Of a DNA stretch of 64,000 nt, positions 16,260 to 25,031 are shown piece after piece. The position numbers and the translations under genes are program-made. Positions within the stretch are counted from its first letter, which is position 1. Every line of letters starts with the position of its first letter. This stretch comes from Rossellomorea aquimaris (lineage in GTDB: Bacteria; Bacillota; Bacilli; Bacillales; Bacillaceae_B), in assembly GCF_035590735.1 (NCBI RefSeq), contig NZ_CP141595.1, forward strand, positions 987,001 through 1,051,000, read 5' to 3'. Under the pieces are notes generated by a model, which ran no database searches, was not told where the DNA came from, and was given only the letters and a program-made list of their open reading frames with translations.

Positions 16260-17174
16260 ATGTACAATGTTCCGATGACGTACCCAAACCAGCCTTATGC
16301 GAGTCCAAACCCCATGTCAAGAATCGGGGAGGAAGCGAATCATCCGATTGCTGAAATCCTTTTCGACGGGATCAGGGGAAAAGCAGCAACAGCCGAGCTG
16401 TACAGCCGTTTAGCCCATGCCGCTCCTAATCAATACCACCAGCATGAACTTCTACGACTGATGGAAGACGAACAGCGTCACTGGTGGCAACTGACCAATC
16501 TATATACTTCGCTTACGGGAAATCAGCCCGTTTATCAGGTGGAGAGTGTTCCGTTTTATTCTTACCGTGAGGGACTGCAGAGGGGATATGAAGCGGAATT
16601 GGCAGATTACGAACAGTTCCGGATCGGATGCCTGCAGGCCAAGCATCAACCTGTGTATGAGGTCCTCGCGAATGCGTGTAAGGATGAATGGGAGCATGCG
16701 AGGCGATTGAGTGTGTTGGGAGCGGATGAGGACAGCCGGATGCCATCCATGGACTATGGTCCAGCACCGTTTGTCGTGAATATCGACGAGGCAACGGTTC
16801 AAAATGACACGTTCCGCACCGCGATTTGGACGGGAGAGCATCTGCAGGTAACCTTGATGAGCATTGATCCGGGAGAGGATATTGGGTTGGAGAACCATCC
16901 GAACCTGGATCAATTCCTGCGCCTGGAGCAAGGACAGGGAATCGTCCGGATGGGAGATCGGCAGGATAATTTAACCTTTGAGAGAGAAGTGAAGGAAGAC
17001 TTTGCGATCATGATCCCGGCAGGTACGTGGCATAATTTGATTAATACTGGTGATACACCGATTAAGCTCTATTCTATTTATGCTCCGCCTCAGCATCCTC
17101 GGGGCACGGTCCATGTGACGAAGGCGGATGCGGAGGCTGCAGAAGCAGGTCGTGGGTATTATTTTAGGGAATAG
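16260..17174 (+). CDS. Ferritin-like/cupin fusion protein
   Basis: 304 residues. Residues about 20-170 are helical with ferritin-like carboxylate/His motifs (HPIAEILFDGIRGKAATAEL, then MEDEQRHWW, and DEWEHARRL), suggesting a di-metal four-helix bundle. Residues 180-290 are a cupin: HPNLDQFLRLEQGQGIVRMG and IPAGTWHNLINTG form the two cupin motifs. The early part is Pro/Asn/Tyr-rich. ATG 16260 lies nine bases after GAAGGGA; the first 30 residues of the longer frame have no site. A spore or oxidative-stress role is only a guess. Confidence 0.72.
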   Translation: MYNVPMTYPNQPYASPNPMSRIGEEANHPIAEILFDGIRGKAATAELYSRLAHAAPNQYHQHELLRLMEDEQRHWWQLTNLYTSLTGNQPVYQVESVPFYSYREGLQRGYEAELADYEQFRIGCLQAKHQPVYEVLANACKDEWEHARRLSVLGADEDSRMPSMDYGPAPFVVNIDEATVQNDTFRTAIWTGEHLQVTLMSIDPGEDIGLENHPNLDQFLRLEQGQGIVRMGDRQDNLTFEREVKEDFAIMIPAGTWHNLINTGDTPIKLYSIYAPPQHPRGTVHVTKADAEAAEAGRGYYFRE

Positions 17175-17264
17175 GGATTCATATTGAGAAAATTGGTTGT
17201 GCATTATTTACAATCAACAGATCGAAGACGGGGAGTTTTACGGAAGAATGGTCGTTGAGGGCAC

Positions 17265-17305
17265 AAAAACGCATTGAACTCATGATGAGTCCAATGCGTT
17301 TTTGT
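17265..17305. terminator. Bidirectional terminator
   Basis: Perfect AAAAACGCATTG/CAATGCGTTTTT arms with A and T runs built in, between the convergent cupin and epimerase genes. Confidence 0.9.
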
Positions 17306-17309
17306 TTGG

Positions 17310-17735
17310 CTAGATTTTTTCCCCGTCCGGATAATCACAATACTCAATGATCGTACCTTCCGTATCTGCGGGATTCAAATAAATTAATCTTCTTCCATGC
17401 TTGTTGATACGGAGACTATCCTCCAATATGCGGATCCCCTTTTGCTTCAGCTCCTCGAGAGCGGCATCGAGGTCATCCACTCGATAGGCAATGTGATGGA
17501 CGCCCTTGCCTTTTTGCTTGATGAACCGTGCGATCGGCGAAGTATCATTATTCGTTGGCGCAAGTAATTCCGTTCTGGCGCCCTCCACCTCCATGATCGC
17601 AATTTCGCTTTCGACACCCTTGGCATCGCTTCTGTAGCGGTCGATCAGCTTTGCCCCGAGGACATTCTCGTAGAAGCGGATGGTGTCTTCTATGTTTCTG
17701 ACAGCCACTCCGATATGGTCGATTGTCTTTTTCAT
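17310..17735 (-). CDS. mce: Methylmalonyl-CoA epimerase
   Basis: 141 residues, single VOC-fold protein. TIDHIGVAVRNIEDTIRFYENVLG at the start and ELLAPTNNDTSPIARFIKQKGKGVHHIAYRVDDL in the centre are diagnostic, with metal ligands His7 and the later His and Glu (IIEYCDYP). It converts (R)- and (S)-methylmalonyl-CoA in propionate and branched-chain metabolism. No mutase gene is nearby. ATG 17735 is eight bases after TAGGAGA; 17741 is too close. Confidence 0.88.
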   Translation of the reverse strand: MKKTIDHIGVAVRNIEDTIRFYENVLGAKLIDRYRSDAKGVESEIAIMEVEGARTELLAPTNNDTSPIARFIKQKGKGVHHIAYRVDDLDAALEELKQKGIRILEDSLRINKHGRRLIYLNPADTEGTIIEYCDYPDGEKI

Positions 17736-17860
17736 TTTCATTCTCCTAAAGTCTGAATCAGTGTAGGTGCTATCTTATCATATCTTTTTGGTGACGTGAA
17801 AGAATCGGTTCGTCCCTGTGCTTTTTATTCGAAGTTTCAATTAGTAGTCAACTGTGATTT

Positions 17861-17953
17861 TTCGACAACAGGATCATAAAATTGGAAAAGAGGTTCATAA
17901 ATTGAAATTCCGGTTCATAAATCATGAAATCTGGTTCATAAAGTCGGGGAGAG
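17861..17953. repeat. Phased short-repeat array A (leader plus four units)
   Basis: TTCGACAACA (17861-17870) is directly followed by units starting at 17871, 17892, 17912 and 17933 (spacing 21, 20, 21). Each begins GGWTCATAAA and continues with 10-11 AT-rich bases, mostly ending near CC or CT. It lies in a 455-base gap between mce and the YibE/F genes. Period equals two helical turns. No gene is seen in the rest of the gap. Confidence 0.8.
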
Positions 17954-18147
17954 TGGGATTTATTAAACGATTGACCTTCAATCATCCTTCTTAGCCCCGT
18001 CAGTCGCACCATCAAATCGGAAAATGATACAAATGGATCCCGTTTCTTGCCAAAAACAGATAGGAATCCTTAAATCAGCTCCAATTTGCGTCATCACCCA
18101 TACAAAATTAAACGGAAAACGGTCCCGAAGTGGGGATACCGACATCA

Positions 18148-18188
18148 AAAGAAGCTAACAACCTATACTATGGGTCGTTAGCTTCTTT
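18148..18188 (-). terminator. Terminator of the YibE/F operon
   Basis: Perfect AAAGAAGCTAAC/GTTAGCTTCTTT arms with a 17-base loop directly downstream of the second YibE/F gene. Confidence 0.85.
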
Positions 18189-18197
18189 AAAAAAATT

Positions 18198-18980
18198 TCA
18201 GCGTCCACCGCTGTCCCTCGACTCGCTTCTCCGCTTCACCAAATAGTAAGCCGTAATCCAGGAAGTAACCGGTATTGCGAGGGCGACACCGATTCCCGCT
18301 GATCCTATGAAGATCATTTCGGAACTGAATACTTTGGAATTCACAATTTCCCCGATTGTGTAGGAAAGATCTTTGAACCAGATCAGCAGTCCCATATAGC
18401 CTCCGAAGAAAGCAAAGAACAGCGTATTTGTACTGGTTCCGAGGATATCCCTGCCAATGCTCAGCCCGGAGGAAAATAAATCCTTTTGGCTGATGGCGGG
18501 GTTGTGATAAGCGATTTCACGCATGGGCGAAGAAATGGAGATGGATAAATCAATGATGGCGCCAAGGGTACTCATTATGATCATGGAAGCGCCGATTTTC
18601 ACAAAATCCACTCCGACAAAAAGGGATAACGCCCCGATTTCCTCGGTTTCCTCTTCACTGAATCCCTGGATCATCGCCTGATCGGTCAACATCAGAATGA
18701 AGAAGAGCAGTAAGCCGGTGGTGATGATCGTCGAAAGAAACGCTGTCACTGTCTTGATGTTGATTTCACTGATGAAAAACAAGGAAATGCAGCTGATCAG
18801 AGTGCAGGCAATCAGTGTCAGGATAATTGGATTCAGATTCGGGTCGTTCATCAAAATGATAGTGAAAAGAAGCACGCCGAAGTTCAGGAATAAGGCCACA
18901 AAGGACCGGGCACCTTTTTTTCCACCAATCGTGATCATTAAGATGAAAAGGATGGCTGCGAGATAAAGTTGTACAGTCAT
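18198..18980 (-). CDS. YibE/F-family membrane protein, second gene
   Basis: 260 residues with about seven membrane segments. The family block LGAIIDLSISISSPMREI and the following SGLSIGRDILGTSTNTLFFAF are clear. The start is ATG 18980, overlapping the upstream stop by four bases (ATGA); a longer frame reading further upstream is only a shadow of the first gene. It lacks the N-terminal extracytoplasmic region of its partner. The two probably form a complex; the transported substrate of this family is unknown. Confidence 0.85.
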   Translation of the reverse strand: MTVQLYLAAILFILMITIGGKKGARSFVALFLNFGVLLFTIILMNDPNLNPIILTLIACTLISCISLFFISEINIKTVTAFLSTIITTGLLLFFILMLTDQAMIQGFSEEETEEIGALSLFVGVDFVKIGASMIIMSTLGAIIDLSISISSPMREIAYHNPAISQKDLFSSGLSIGRDILGTSTNTLFFAFFGGYMGLLIWFKDLSYTIGEIVNSKVFSSEMIFIGSAGIGVALAIPVTSWITAYYLVKRRSESRDSGGR

Positions 18981-20119
18981 GGTCTTGCCTTCTTTCGATT
19001 GACAAAAAAGATGGAAGTATAGATGGCAATCGGGATCGCCAGTACAATGCCGATTCCCCCGGTCAGTGCCCTCGCCATTTCCAGTGAAAGGTTCATGGAA
19101 AGGGTGAATCCCAGTGGGGAAGCATTTTTGAAAAAGAGAATGAGCATGGGAATCGCCCCGCTGATATAGACGAAGAACAAAATATTCGTCATCGTTCCCA
19201 TGATGTCCTGGCCGATTTCGAATCCCGACTTCCTCAGCGCTCTGATGGAGATGGCTGGATTCTTCTCGTACAGTCCGAAGATGGACGACGATAAAGTGAT
19301 GGCAACATCCATCACCGCTCCCAAGCACCCCACCAGTATCCCTGCCATGAACACCATTTCGTATGGACGGGTCAGGAATTGCATCTCTTCATAACGGAGG
19401 CCGTTTCCGGAGGTGAATCCTACGACAACATATGCAATCAGGAGAGTCATGAACGTTCCAATCAGGGTAGCGACAACCGCTGCATACGTTTTTTCATTAA
19501 AGCCATTGACCAGTAACAACGATATGCCCGTAAATAATATCACTCCTATGCTGCATACCACCAACAGGCTTATATCAGCAGAATTCAGGTAAATGTCCAG
19601 GGCAAAGGAAAGGATGATGGCATTGACTCCGAGAGTGATCAGTGAGAACAGCCCCTGCTTCTTCCCTACCACCAATAAGAGCAGGATAAAAACCCAGCCG
19701 ATGATCATCATGTATGTATCCCGTTTGACGTCTTCTATGCTCCCGGTCAATTCTGTCTTTCCTGTTGACGATGAATCGATGCTTACGAATAATTCATTCC
19801 CGGGGTGATATTCCTGATCCGTGGCCCCGGAGGATGAATACTCATTGGTTAAAGTGATCGTTTCTCCCTCTTGAGCCCCGTTCTTCAGCGCGGCTACGAT
19901 CTGCTGGGAGTAGAGCGTATCTTTATTTCCATTCATATCCTCCATCTCCGTCGATTCCACAATCTTCGTACTGATCACTTCGGCAATCGGTCGATCGTAC
20001 CATCCATGATTGTGATAAACGAAATAGAGGGAAGCGGCCACACATAGTGCGAGGGTGATGTAGATAAAAAGATGTTTGGGCCTCAAGCTTTTACGTTCAG
20101 TGATTTGTGCAAACAACAA
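18977..20119 (-). CDS. YibE/F-family membrane protein, first gene
   Basis: 380 residues. One N-terminal membrane segment (17-36), an extracytoplasmic beta-rich domain (about 40-130) and seven further segments carrying the family motif GCLGAVMDVAITLSSSI and FEIGQDIMGTMTNILFF. GGAGG lies six bases before TTG 20119. It overlaps the second gene by four bases. The family is common in Firmicutes and the role is not established. Confidence 0.85.
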   Translation of the reverse strand: MLFAQITERKSLRPKHLFIYITLALCVAASLYFVYHNHGWYDRPIAEVISTKIVESTEMEDMNGNKDTLYSQQIVAALKNGAQEGETITLTNEYSSSGATDQEYHPGNELFVSIDSSSTGKTELTGSIEDVKRDTYMMIIGWVFILLLLVVGKKQGLFSLITLGVNAIILSFALDIYLNSADISLLVVCSIGVILFTGISLLLVNGFNEKTYAAVVATLIGTFMTLLIAYVVVGFTSGNGLRYEEMQFLTRPYEMVFMAGILVGCLGAVMDVAITLSSSIFGLYEKNPAISIRALRKSGFEIGQDIMGTMTNILFFVYISGAIPMLILFFKNASPLGFTLSMNLSLEMARALTGGIGIVLAIPIAIYTSIFFVNRKKARP

Positions 20120-20266
20120 TTCATACCTCCATGATTTGAATCAAAACTAATATATGTATCGGATGAACTGAAAAAAGGCCCATCCACCCGGTCTTCCATT
20201 GGTTATTTGCACTAATGGAACGAGCATTTATCCATTATTCCATAAAAGGGGTGGTTAATCAAAAGA

Positions 20267-20312
20267 AGGGACGGACCTTGTGCATCCATAAGAAAGCATG
20301 AGGTCCGTCCCT
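20267..20312. repeat. GGGACGGACCT hairpin element, copy 2
   Basis: AGGGACGGACCT and AGGTCCGTCCCT arms (20267-20278, 20301-20312) with a 22-base loop, in the gap between yibE/F and the copper-binding gene. It lies upstream of both genes, so it is not their terminator. The rest of this 380-base gap holds only a short TTTGCA-N7-TGCAAA palindrome near 20384. Confidence 0.85.
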
Positions 20313-20501
20313 GTTTACTCCTGCCTAATACAAGGGGTGCTCTTCCAAGATGACCCTGTTTACCCTCTATTTTTGCAGAAGATATGCAAATGAAAATAAA
20401 CCTCTTTGTTTATAAAAAAATGTACCTTATCCGTTTATCGGAAAATGAAAGGGATATAGTAAACGTGTAGGAAATACTAATCATAAAAGGAGGAATTCAA
20501 C

Positions 20502-20828
20502 TTGTCACACGAAAAATATCAATCTGCCATCAACGCACTGCATGAATGTATGGTGGCGTGTAATCATTGTTACGATTCTTGTTTAAAGGAAGAAGACCTC
20601 AACATGATGAAAGAATGTATCCGGTACGATCGGGAATGTGCGGATATGTGTGCATACTTAGAACAATCCTTAGTAAGAGGGACTCCATTTGCGTCTGAGC
20701 TTGCCAGTGTGTGTGCTGCGATTTGTGAAGCATGTGGGGAAGAATGCAAGAAGCATGATCATGATCATTGTCAGGCATGTGCCGATGCTTGCTTCAAATG
20801 TGCAGAGGAATGTAAGAAAATCGCCTAA
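20502..20828 (+). CDS. Four-helix-bundle copper-binding protein (YhjQ/Csp-like)
   Basis: 108 residues with a Cys at almost every helical turn (CMVACNHCYDSC, CIRYDRECADMC, CAAICEACGEEC, CQACADACFKCAEEC) plus an HDHDH stretch. This is the DUF326/Csp pattern, in which a four-helix bundle lined with thiols stores many Cu(I) ions. No signal peptide, so cytosolic. AGGAGG lies before TTG 20502. The adjacent two-component system and YdhK-like lipoprotein support a copper function. Confidence 0.88.
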   Translation: MSHEKYQSAINALHECMVACNHCYDSCLKEEDLNMMKECIRYDRECADMCAYLEQSLVRGTPFASELASVCAAICEACGEECKKHDHDHCQACADACFKCAEECKKIA

Positions 20829-20848
20829 AGGAAATGAACATAAGAAAA

Positions 20849-20881
20849 GATCAAAGGACAGGGAGCCTTTGATCTTTTTTT
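20849..20881 (+). terminator. Terminator of the copper-binding gene
   Basis: Perfect GATCAAAGG/CCTTTGATC arms followed by seven Ts; it overlaps the stop of the convergent regulator gene. Confidence 0.9.
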
Positions 20882-21563
20882 ATGTTTTCCACTGGTAGCC
20901 GATGCCCCATATTGTTTTCAAATGATGTTCAATGGGGAAGCCTGCTTTTTTCAGCTTTTCCCTTAAATTCCTGATATGGGAATCCACGGTTCGGATATCG
21001 GTCGTGGAATGGATATCCCATACCATGAGAAGGAGCTGTTCCCGGGTGTATACCCGTTCAGTGTTCTTCATCAAGGAGTGCAGGATTTTATATTCTTTTA
21101 ACGTCAGAGGGCTGATTTCATTTTCATATTTTAACCTGTAGGCGTCTCCATCCAACGTAAAAGCCCCTCTGGTCAAGTGATGATCCTCTACTTGTTCATA
21201 CTGTTTGATCCTTCTGAATTGAGCGTTCACACGTGCGACAAGTTCCCCTTCGTCAAATGGTTTTGTGATATAGTCATCAGCCCCGGCGTTTAAGCCTTTA
21301 ATGACGTCATCCTTATCACCCCTGGCCGTTAACATGATGATGGGGACGTTTGAAAACTCCCTGATTTTTTCACAGGTTTGAAAGCCACTGAGCTCAGGCA
21401 TCATGATATCTAAAATGACCAGGTCTACGGAATGTTTTTTTACAGCCTGAATCGCGTCATAGCCATTATTTTTCTTTTTGCATATATACCCGTGAGGCTT
21501 CAGATAAAGCTCCAGCAGGTTCAGCATCCTTCTTTCATCATCGATTAATAAAATGGTATTCAC
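20880..21563 (-). CDS. OmpR-family response regulator
   Basis: 227 residues. Receiver domain with Asp52 (VILDIMMPE) as phosphorylation site and Lys101 (TKPF), then a winged-helix DNA-binding domain (about 130-227) ending WGIGYQW. GTG 21563 is chosen because GGAGGT lies seven bases upstream. It follows its kinase gene with an 18-base gap. The neighbours on both sides are copper-type proteins, so envelope or copper stress is the likely signal (inference). Confidence 0.9.
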   Translation of the reverse strand: MNTILLIDDERRMLNLLELYLKPHGYICKKKNNGYDAIQAVKKHSVDLVILDIMMPELSGFQTCEKIREFSNVPIIMLTARGDKDDVIKGLNAGADDYITKPFDEGELVARVNAQFRRIKQYEQVEDHHLTRGAFTLDGDAYRLKYENEISPLTLKEYKILHSLMKNTERVYTREQLLLMVWDIHSTTDIRTVDSHIRNLREKLKKAGFPIEHHLKTIWGIGYQWKT

Positions 21564-21581
21564 CAGACTGACCTCCAAGCA

Positions 21582-22943
21582 TCACAGAATAATGTTGATC
21601 GATGTTCCTTTATTTCGTTCACTTTGTATTGAAATTTGACCGCCGTGTGCTTCCACCAGTTCTTTTACAATGGATAGCCCGAGACCGGATCCGCCAAATT
21701 CCCTGGAACGTGATTTCTCCACCCGGTACATCCTGTTGAATACCTGTGGAAGTTCATCCGGTGGGATGCCCATTCCCTGGTCGTTAATCAAGAGGCTCAT
21801 ATTCCCTGATTCGTTTCGCTCAACCGTCACTTCAGTCGTTGAATGCGGGGGCGAATGTTTTAGTGCGTTATCCAATAAGTTCATGACGATTTGTTCAAGT
21901 CGAATGGGATCGGCATGGAACGGGAAATCCTCCTTCACAGTCAAAATGAGATCGATTCCCTTTCTTTTAAAAACAGGAGCAACCTTGTTGATGACTTTTT
22001 GATAAAAAGAGCCCGAATCGATGGTTTCAGTTTGAATGGAAAAATTGTTTTCATCAATCTTTGCCAGCTCAAATAAATTTTCGATCAATGTCAGGATGGT
22101 TTTGGATTCTTCTTGGATGATGTTCAGATATTCTTTTCGTTCAGATTCCGGGATGTCCTCTCGAAGAGCTACATTGGCATATCCTTGAACATACGTCAGG
22201 GGGGTTCTGAGCTCATGAGAAATATTCGCTAAGAACTCAGTACGCTCCTGTTGAATGGTCTCTAGATCTGTCGCCAGCCTCTGAATGGAATCCGATAGAT
22301 CTCCAAGTTCATCCTGACCGAGTTCCGGAAGCTTCACCTCAAAGTTCCCTTTGCTCAATTTTTCCGTCGCCTGCTTCATTTTTAACAAGGGACGCGTCAG
22401 AAGTTTCGACAGGAGAAAATGGATACCCGTTAAGATGATGAGACTCAGTATTCCTGCGAGAAGGAAATGGCTGTTCAATTGGTTGATCAGGTTCCGCAAC
22501 GGTGCGGCGCTTTTGAACATATAGACATATCCCTCGTTCCGTTCACTTTCGAAGGATGTGACGGTGGCTAAATAATTCATATCCTTCCAATTTGATTCGA
22601 TCACCTTTCCTTCACGGGTCAAGGATTCAGGAGGGATCTGAATTAGTTTACGCATTCCATCCGTTAATTTCCTTGAACCTATGATGACGTTATGATTTTT
22701 ATCCGTGATCACGACTTCCGTTTCCGTTTTGGATTCCATGAGGGCTATGTGATGCAGTGTCGTTTCCGAATAACGGTCTTCTAACACATCACGATGACTG
22801 TTCCCCCGGGATAGAATCGATTGAAACTCCTCATCGATCCGTGTATCGATGATATTGTCATGTAGATAGAGCATCAATAACCCTTCCATCACGAGAACCG
22901 CGATCGTAAAGTAGAGGGCTAACTTGGTAGAAATTTTATTCAT
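21582..22943 (-). CDS. Membrane sensor histidine kinase
   Basis: 453 residues. Membrane segments at about 10-28 and 160-180 flank an extracytoplasmic sensor of about 130 residues. A HAMP linker (182-235) leads to the H-box FLANISHELRTPL (His243), N-box NLLDNALKHS and G boxes DQGMGIP and GSGLGL. It phosphorylates the regulator encoded just downstream; kinase-first order is less usual. GAGG precedes ATG 22943. The gene is divergent from the YdhK-like lipoprotein gene. Confidence 0.9.
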   Translation of the reverse strand: MNKISTKLALYFTIAVLVMEGLLMLYLHDNIIDTRIDEEFQSILSRGNSHRDVLEDRYSETTLHHIALMESKTETEVVITDKNHNVIIGSRKLTDGMRKLIQIPPESLTREGKVIESNWKDMNYLATVTSFESERNEGYVYMFKSAAPLRNLINQLNSHFLLAGILSLIILTGIHFLLSKLLTRPLLKMKQATEKLSKGNFEVKLPELGQDELGDLSDSIQRLATDLETIQQERTEFLANISHELRTPLTYVQGYANVALREDIPESERKEYLNIIQEESKTILTLIENLFELAKIDENNFSIQTETIDSGSFYQKVINKVAPVFKRKGIDLILTVKEDFPFHADPIRLEQIVMNLLDNALKHSPPHSTTEVTVERNESGNMSLLINDQGMGIPPDELPQVFNRMYRVEKSRSREFGGSGLGLSIVKELVEAHGGQISIQSERNKGTSINIIL

Positions 22944-23121
22944 GGTATAACCTCATTTTGTCATTTCCTTTATTTTACCGAAAAAATATGAAAAAACTAT
23001 GCACAATGCCTGAAAGCCGGATGCATTTGTCATAAATTCTTCATGGTACTTTTCCCTTTCTCCATATAAATTGCAAATATGCGGGGTAAACTTTAGTGGG
23101 AAGATGAAAAGGAGGATGACC

Positions 23122-23709
23122 ATGACTACAAATGGTAAAAAATCGTTCTTGTTACTCGTTACAGCACTGTTTCTCCTATTGGGAGCCTGCTCCAACAATG
23201 GAGAGGGTACGGGACATGAAGGCGGAAATGACCAGGAGATGCAGGAAGACATGGACGGGATGGATCATGATGACATGAACCACTCCAGTTCAGGGGAAGT
23301 ACCGGAAGGCTTGAAGGAAGCGGCGAATCCAACCTATGCAGTAGGAAGCAAAGCCATCATCCAAGATGACCATATGAAAGGGATGAAGGGAGCCGAAGCC
23401 ACGATCACAGGTGCTTACGATACCTTCGTCTATACTGTTACCTATACACCGACCACTGGTGGAGAAAAAGTGGAAGACCATAAATGGGTCATCCATGATG
23501 AGATTGAAGATCATGGTGAGGAACCCTATACATCGGGGGATGAAGTCGTCCTAAACGCCGATCACATGAAAGGGATGGAAGGGGCGACCGCGACAATTGA
23601 TTCCGTTGAAGAGACGACGGTGTATATGGTGGATTTCACACCAGTGACAGGTGGAGAAGAGGTAAAGAATCATAAGTGGGTGACAGAAAGTGAGTTGTCG
23701 CCTGAATAA
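23122..23709 (+). CDS. YdhK-like lipoprotein (two DUF1541 repeats)
   Basis: 195 residues. Signal peptide with lipobox LLGAC (Cys22 region), then a Met/His/Asp-rich linker (MQEDMDGMDHDDMNH) that looks like a copper ligand tract. Two DUF1541 repeats follow, each with DHMKGM and ending DHKWV or NHKWV. Anchored on the outside of the membrane. GGAGG lies six bases before ATG 23122; the longer frame starts within the ribosome site. Divergent from the histidine kinase, so probably its target. Confidence 0.88.
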   Translation: MTTNGKKSFLLLVTALFLLLGACSNNGEGTGHEGGNDQEMQEDMDGMDHDDMNHSSSGEVPEGLKEAANPTYAVGSKAIIQDDHMKGMKGAEATITGAYDTFVYTVTYTPTTGGEKVEDHKWVIHDEIEDHGEEPYTSGDEVVLNADHMKGMEGATATIDSVEETTVYMVDFTPVTGGEEVKNHKWVTESELSPE

Positions 23710-23735
23710 AGGATGGTTTAGCAAACCATAAAGCA

Positions 23736-23771
23736 AGAGCTTATTCTAAAAAAGGATAGGCTCTTTTTTTT
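23736..23771 (+). terminator. Terminator of the YdhK-like gene
   Basis: AGAGCTTAT/ATAGGCTCT arms (one G-U pair) followed by a T-run. Confidence 0.85.
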
Positions 23772-23834
23772 ATGAAACAGAGAATTGAAGTAATCCAAAA
23801 CATTTGAAATAATTAGGAGGGAAGGGGGATACCC

Positions 23835-24665
23835 ATGAGCTTCACAAAACGGGCGTTGATCTTATTAGGGTTAGTGAACGCACTACTGATCATCATGTAT
23901 CTTATGGATTACTACATCCTTTTCTTGAAACCCACGGGATATGTGTTTCCGATGCTATTGAATATCATCTTACTGGCTGTCATCGGGTTTCGTTCAAGAT
24001 TTCATAAGGGGTGGACCATCGCCTTCTTAACCGTGAGCATTCCGGTCCTGCTCATACACAGTATCATGGTTTGGCTCATGGAGAACCAATATACGACCAT
24101 CGAGTCTCCGACAAATAAGTCTGTGACCATAGAATACCGCTCCTTTACCCTGGGTGAAACCACGTATCTTTATGAATTTTACAAGACATCGTTCGGGTTT
24201 ATCGGTAAGCGTCTTGATGATCAAACGATTAAAATGATCATACAAGGCAAGGATCATCCAACGGGTTTGGATGCGGAAGATGCTTTAGGCTTGGACACGG
24301 CTGAATGGATCACGGATGATACCGTTCGGTTCTCTACCTGGCAAGGAATAAAAGAGCTATCATTGAATCCCTCCCGATCTTCCGGAAGGGCAGAAGACAT
24401 CACAGCTGATATCGAATCGTTCATGAAGAAGCTTAAGAGTAAGGATAGTGGTGAAACCATCAACGTAAATGGAAATCAGCTAGTGGCACATTATGATGAA
24501 GCAACGGATCAGCCCTGGATCGAAGTGACGGCTGACAATGATAAGGGAGCCATCCCGAGACAGCAATGCACCCGTATCGTACGGGATGAAGAGATGGGCC
24601 ATTATATGCTGGAGGAATGCACACATAGATGGGAATATCGTTTGTATCCTTTAAAAGATAGATAA
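23835..24665 (+). CDS. Membrane protein of unknown function
   Basis: 276 residues. Three membrane segments in the first 90 residues (about 7-25, 38-54 and 62-82), then a hydrophilic domain of about 190 residues that contains a DAEDALGLD stretch and a Cys pair near the end (QQCTRIV and EECTHRW). The soluble part probably lies outside. AGGAGGGAAGGGG precedes ATG 23835. No family recognised. Confidence 0.65.
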   Translation: MSFTKRALILLGLVNALLIIMYLMDYYILFLKPTGYVFPMLLNIILLAVIGFRSRFHKGWTIAFLTVSIPVLLIHSIMVWLMENQYTTIESPTNKSVTIEYRSFTLGETTYLYEFYKTSFGFIGKRLDDQTIKMIIQGKDHPTGLDAEDALGLDTAEWITDDTVRFSTWQGIKELSLNPSRSSGRAEDITADIESFMKKLKSKDSGETINVNGNQLVAHYDEATDQPWIEVTADNDKGAIPRQQCTRIVRDEEMGHYMLEECTHRWEYRLYPLKDR

Positions 24666-24704
24666 AACAAAGATATGTGACCCGGTAGACGGAGGGGCGT
24701 GACG

Positions 24705-24955
24705 GTGAAAAGATTGCAATCAATGTCTTCCTGCTTTCATTTATTATAGCGGCATGGATCATGTTGTTTGATGACCAGCCTCAAAATGACTTCATTGGCT
24801 GGATGTCTCTAATGGCTTTTTGGGTGTTTAAGAGCATATATGATGCAGTGATAAGTCTGAAGAATGGAAGGAAGAAGACGGCTTTACTAGACTTACTTTT
24901 AACCATTGTTGCGCTGGGTGTTTTAATATGGGGAGGTATGAGATATTTCACTTGA
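24705..24955 (+). pseudogene. Frameshifted small membrane-protein gene
   Basis: A good start (GGAGGGG, seven bases, GTG 24705) opens a frame that stops after 14 codons. Adding one A to the run at 24708-24711 joins it to the downstream frame and restores an 84-residue protein with membrane segments at about residues 4-20 and 62-80. The open part alone (from ATG 24761) cuts the first segment in half and has no ribosome site. Either a real mutation or a homopolymer sequencing error. Confidence 0.65.
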
Positions 24956-25031
24956 AGCTCCTGGAAGAAAGGAGGCTCCATCGTTCTTTGTTATTGGAAA
25001 ACCGGACGATGGAAACCTATATTTAATGCAC

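Noticed and set aside
17861..17953. CRISPR-like array
   Set aside because: Period of 20-21 bases with only 10-11 bases between cores, and the intervening bases are similar between units; no cas genes nearby.
18981..19328. N-terminal extension of the second YibE/F protein
   Set aside because: This part reads the first YibE/F gene in another frame; His/Cys-rich nonsense composition and an ATGA overlap at 18977-18980 give the real start.
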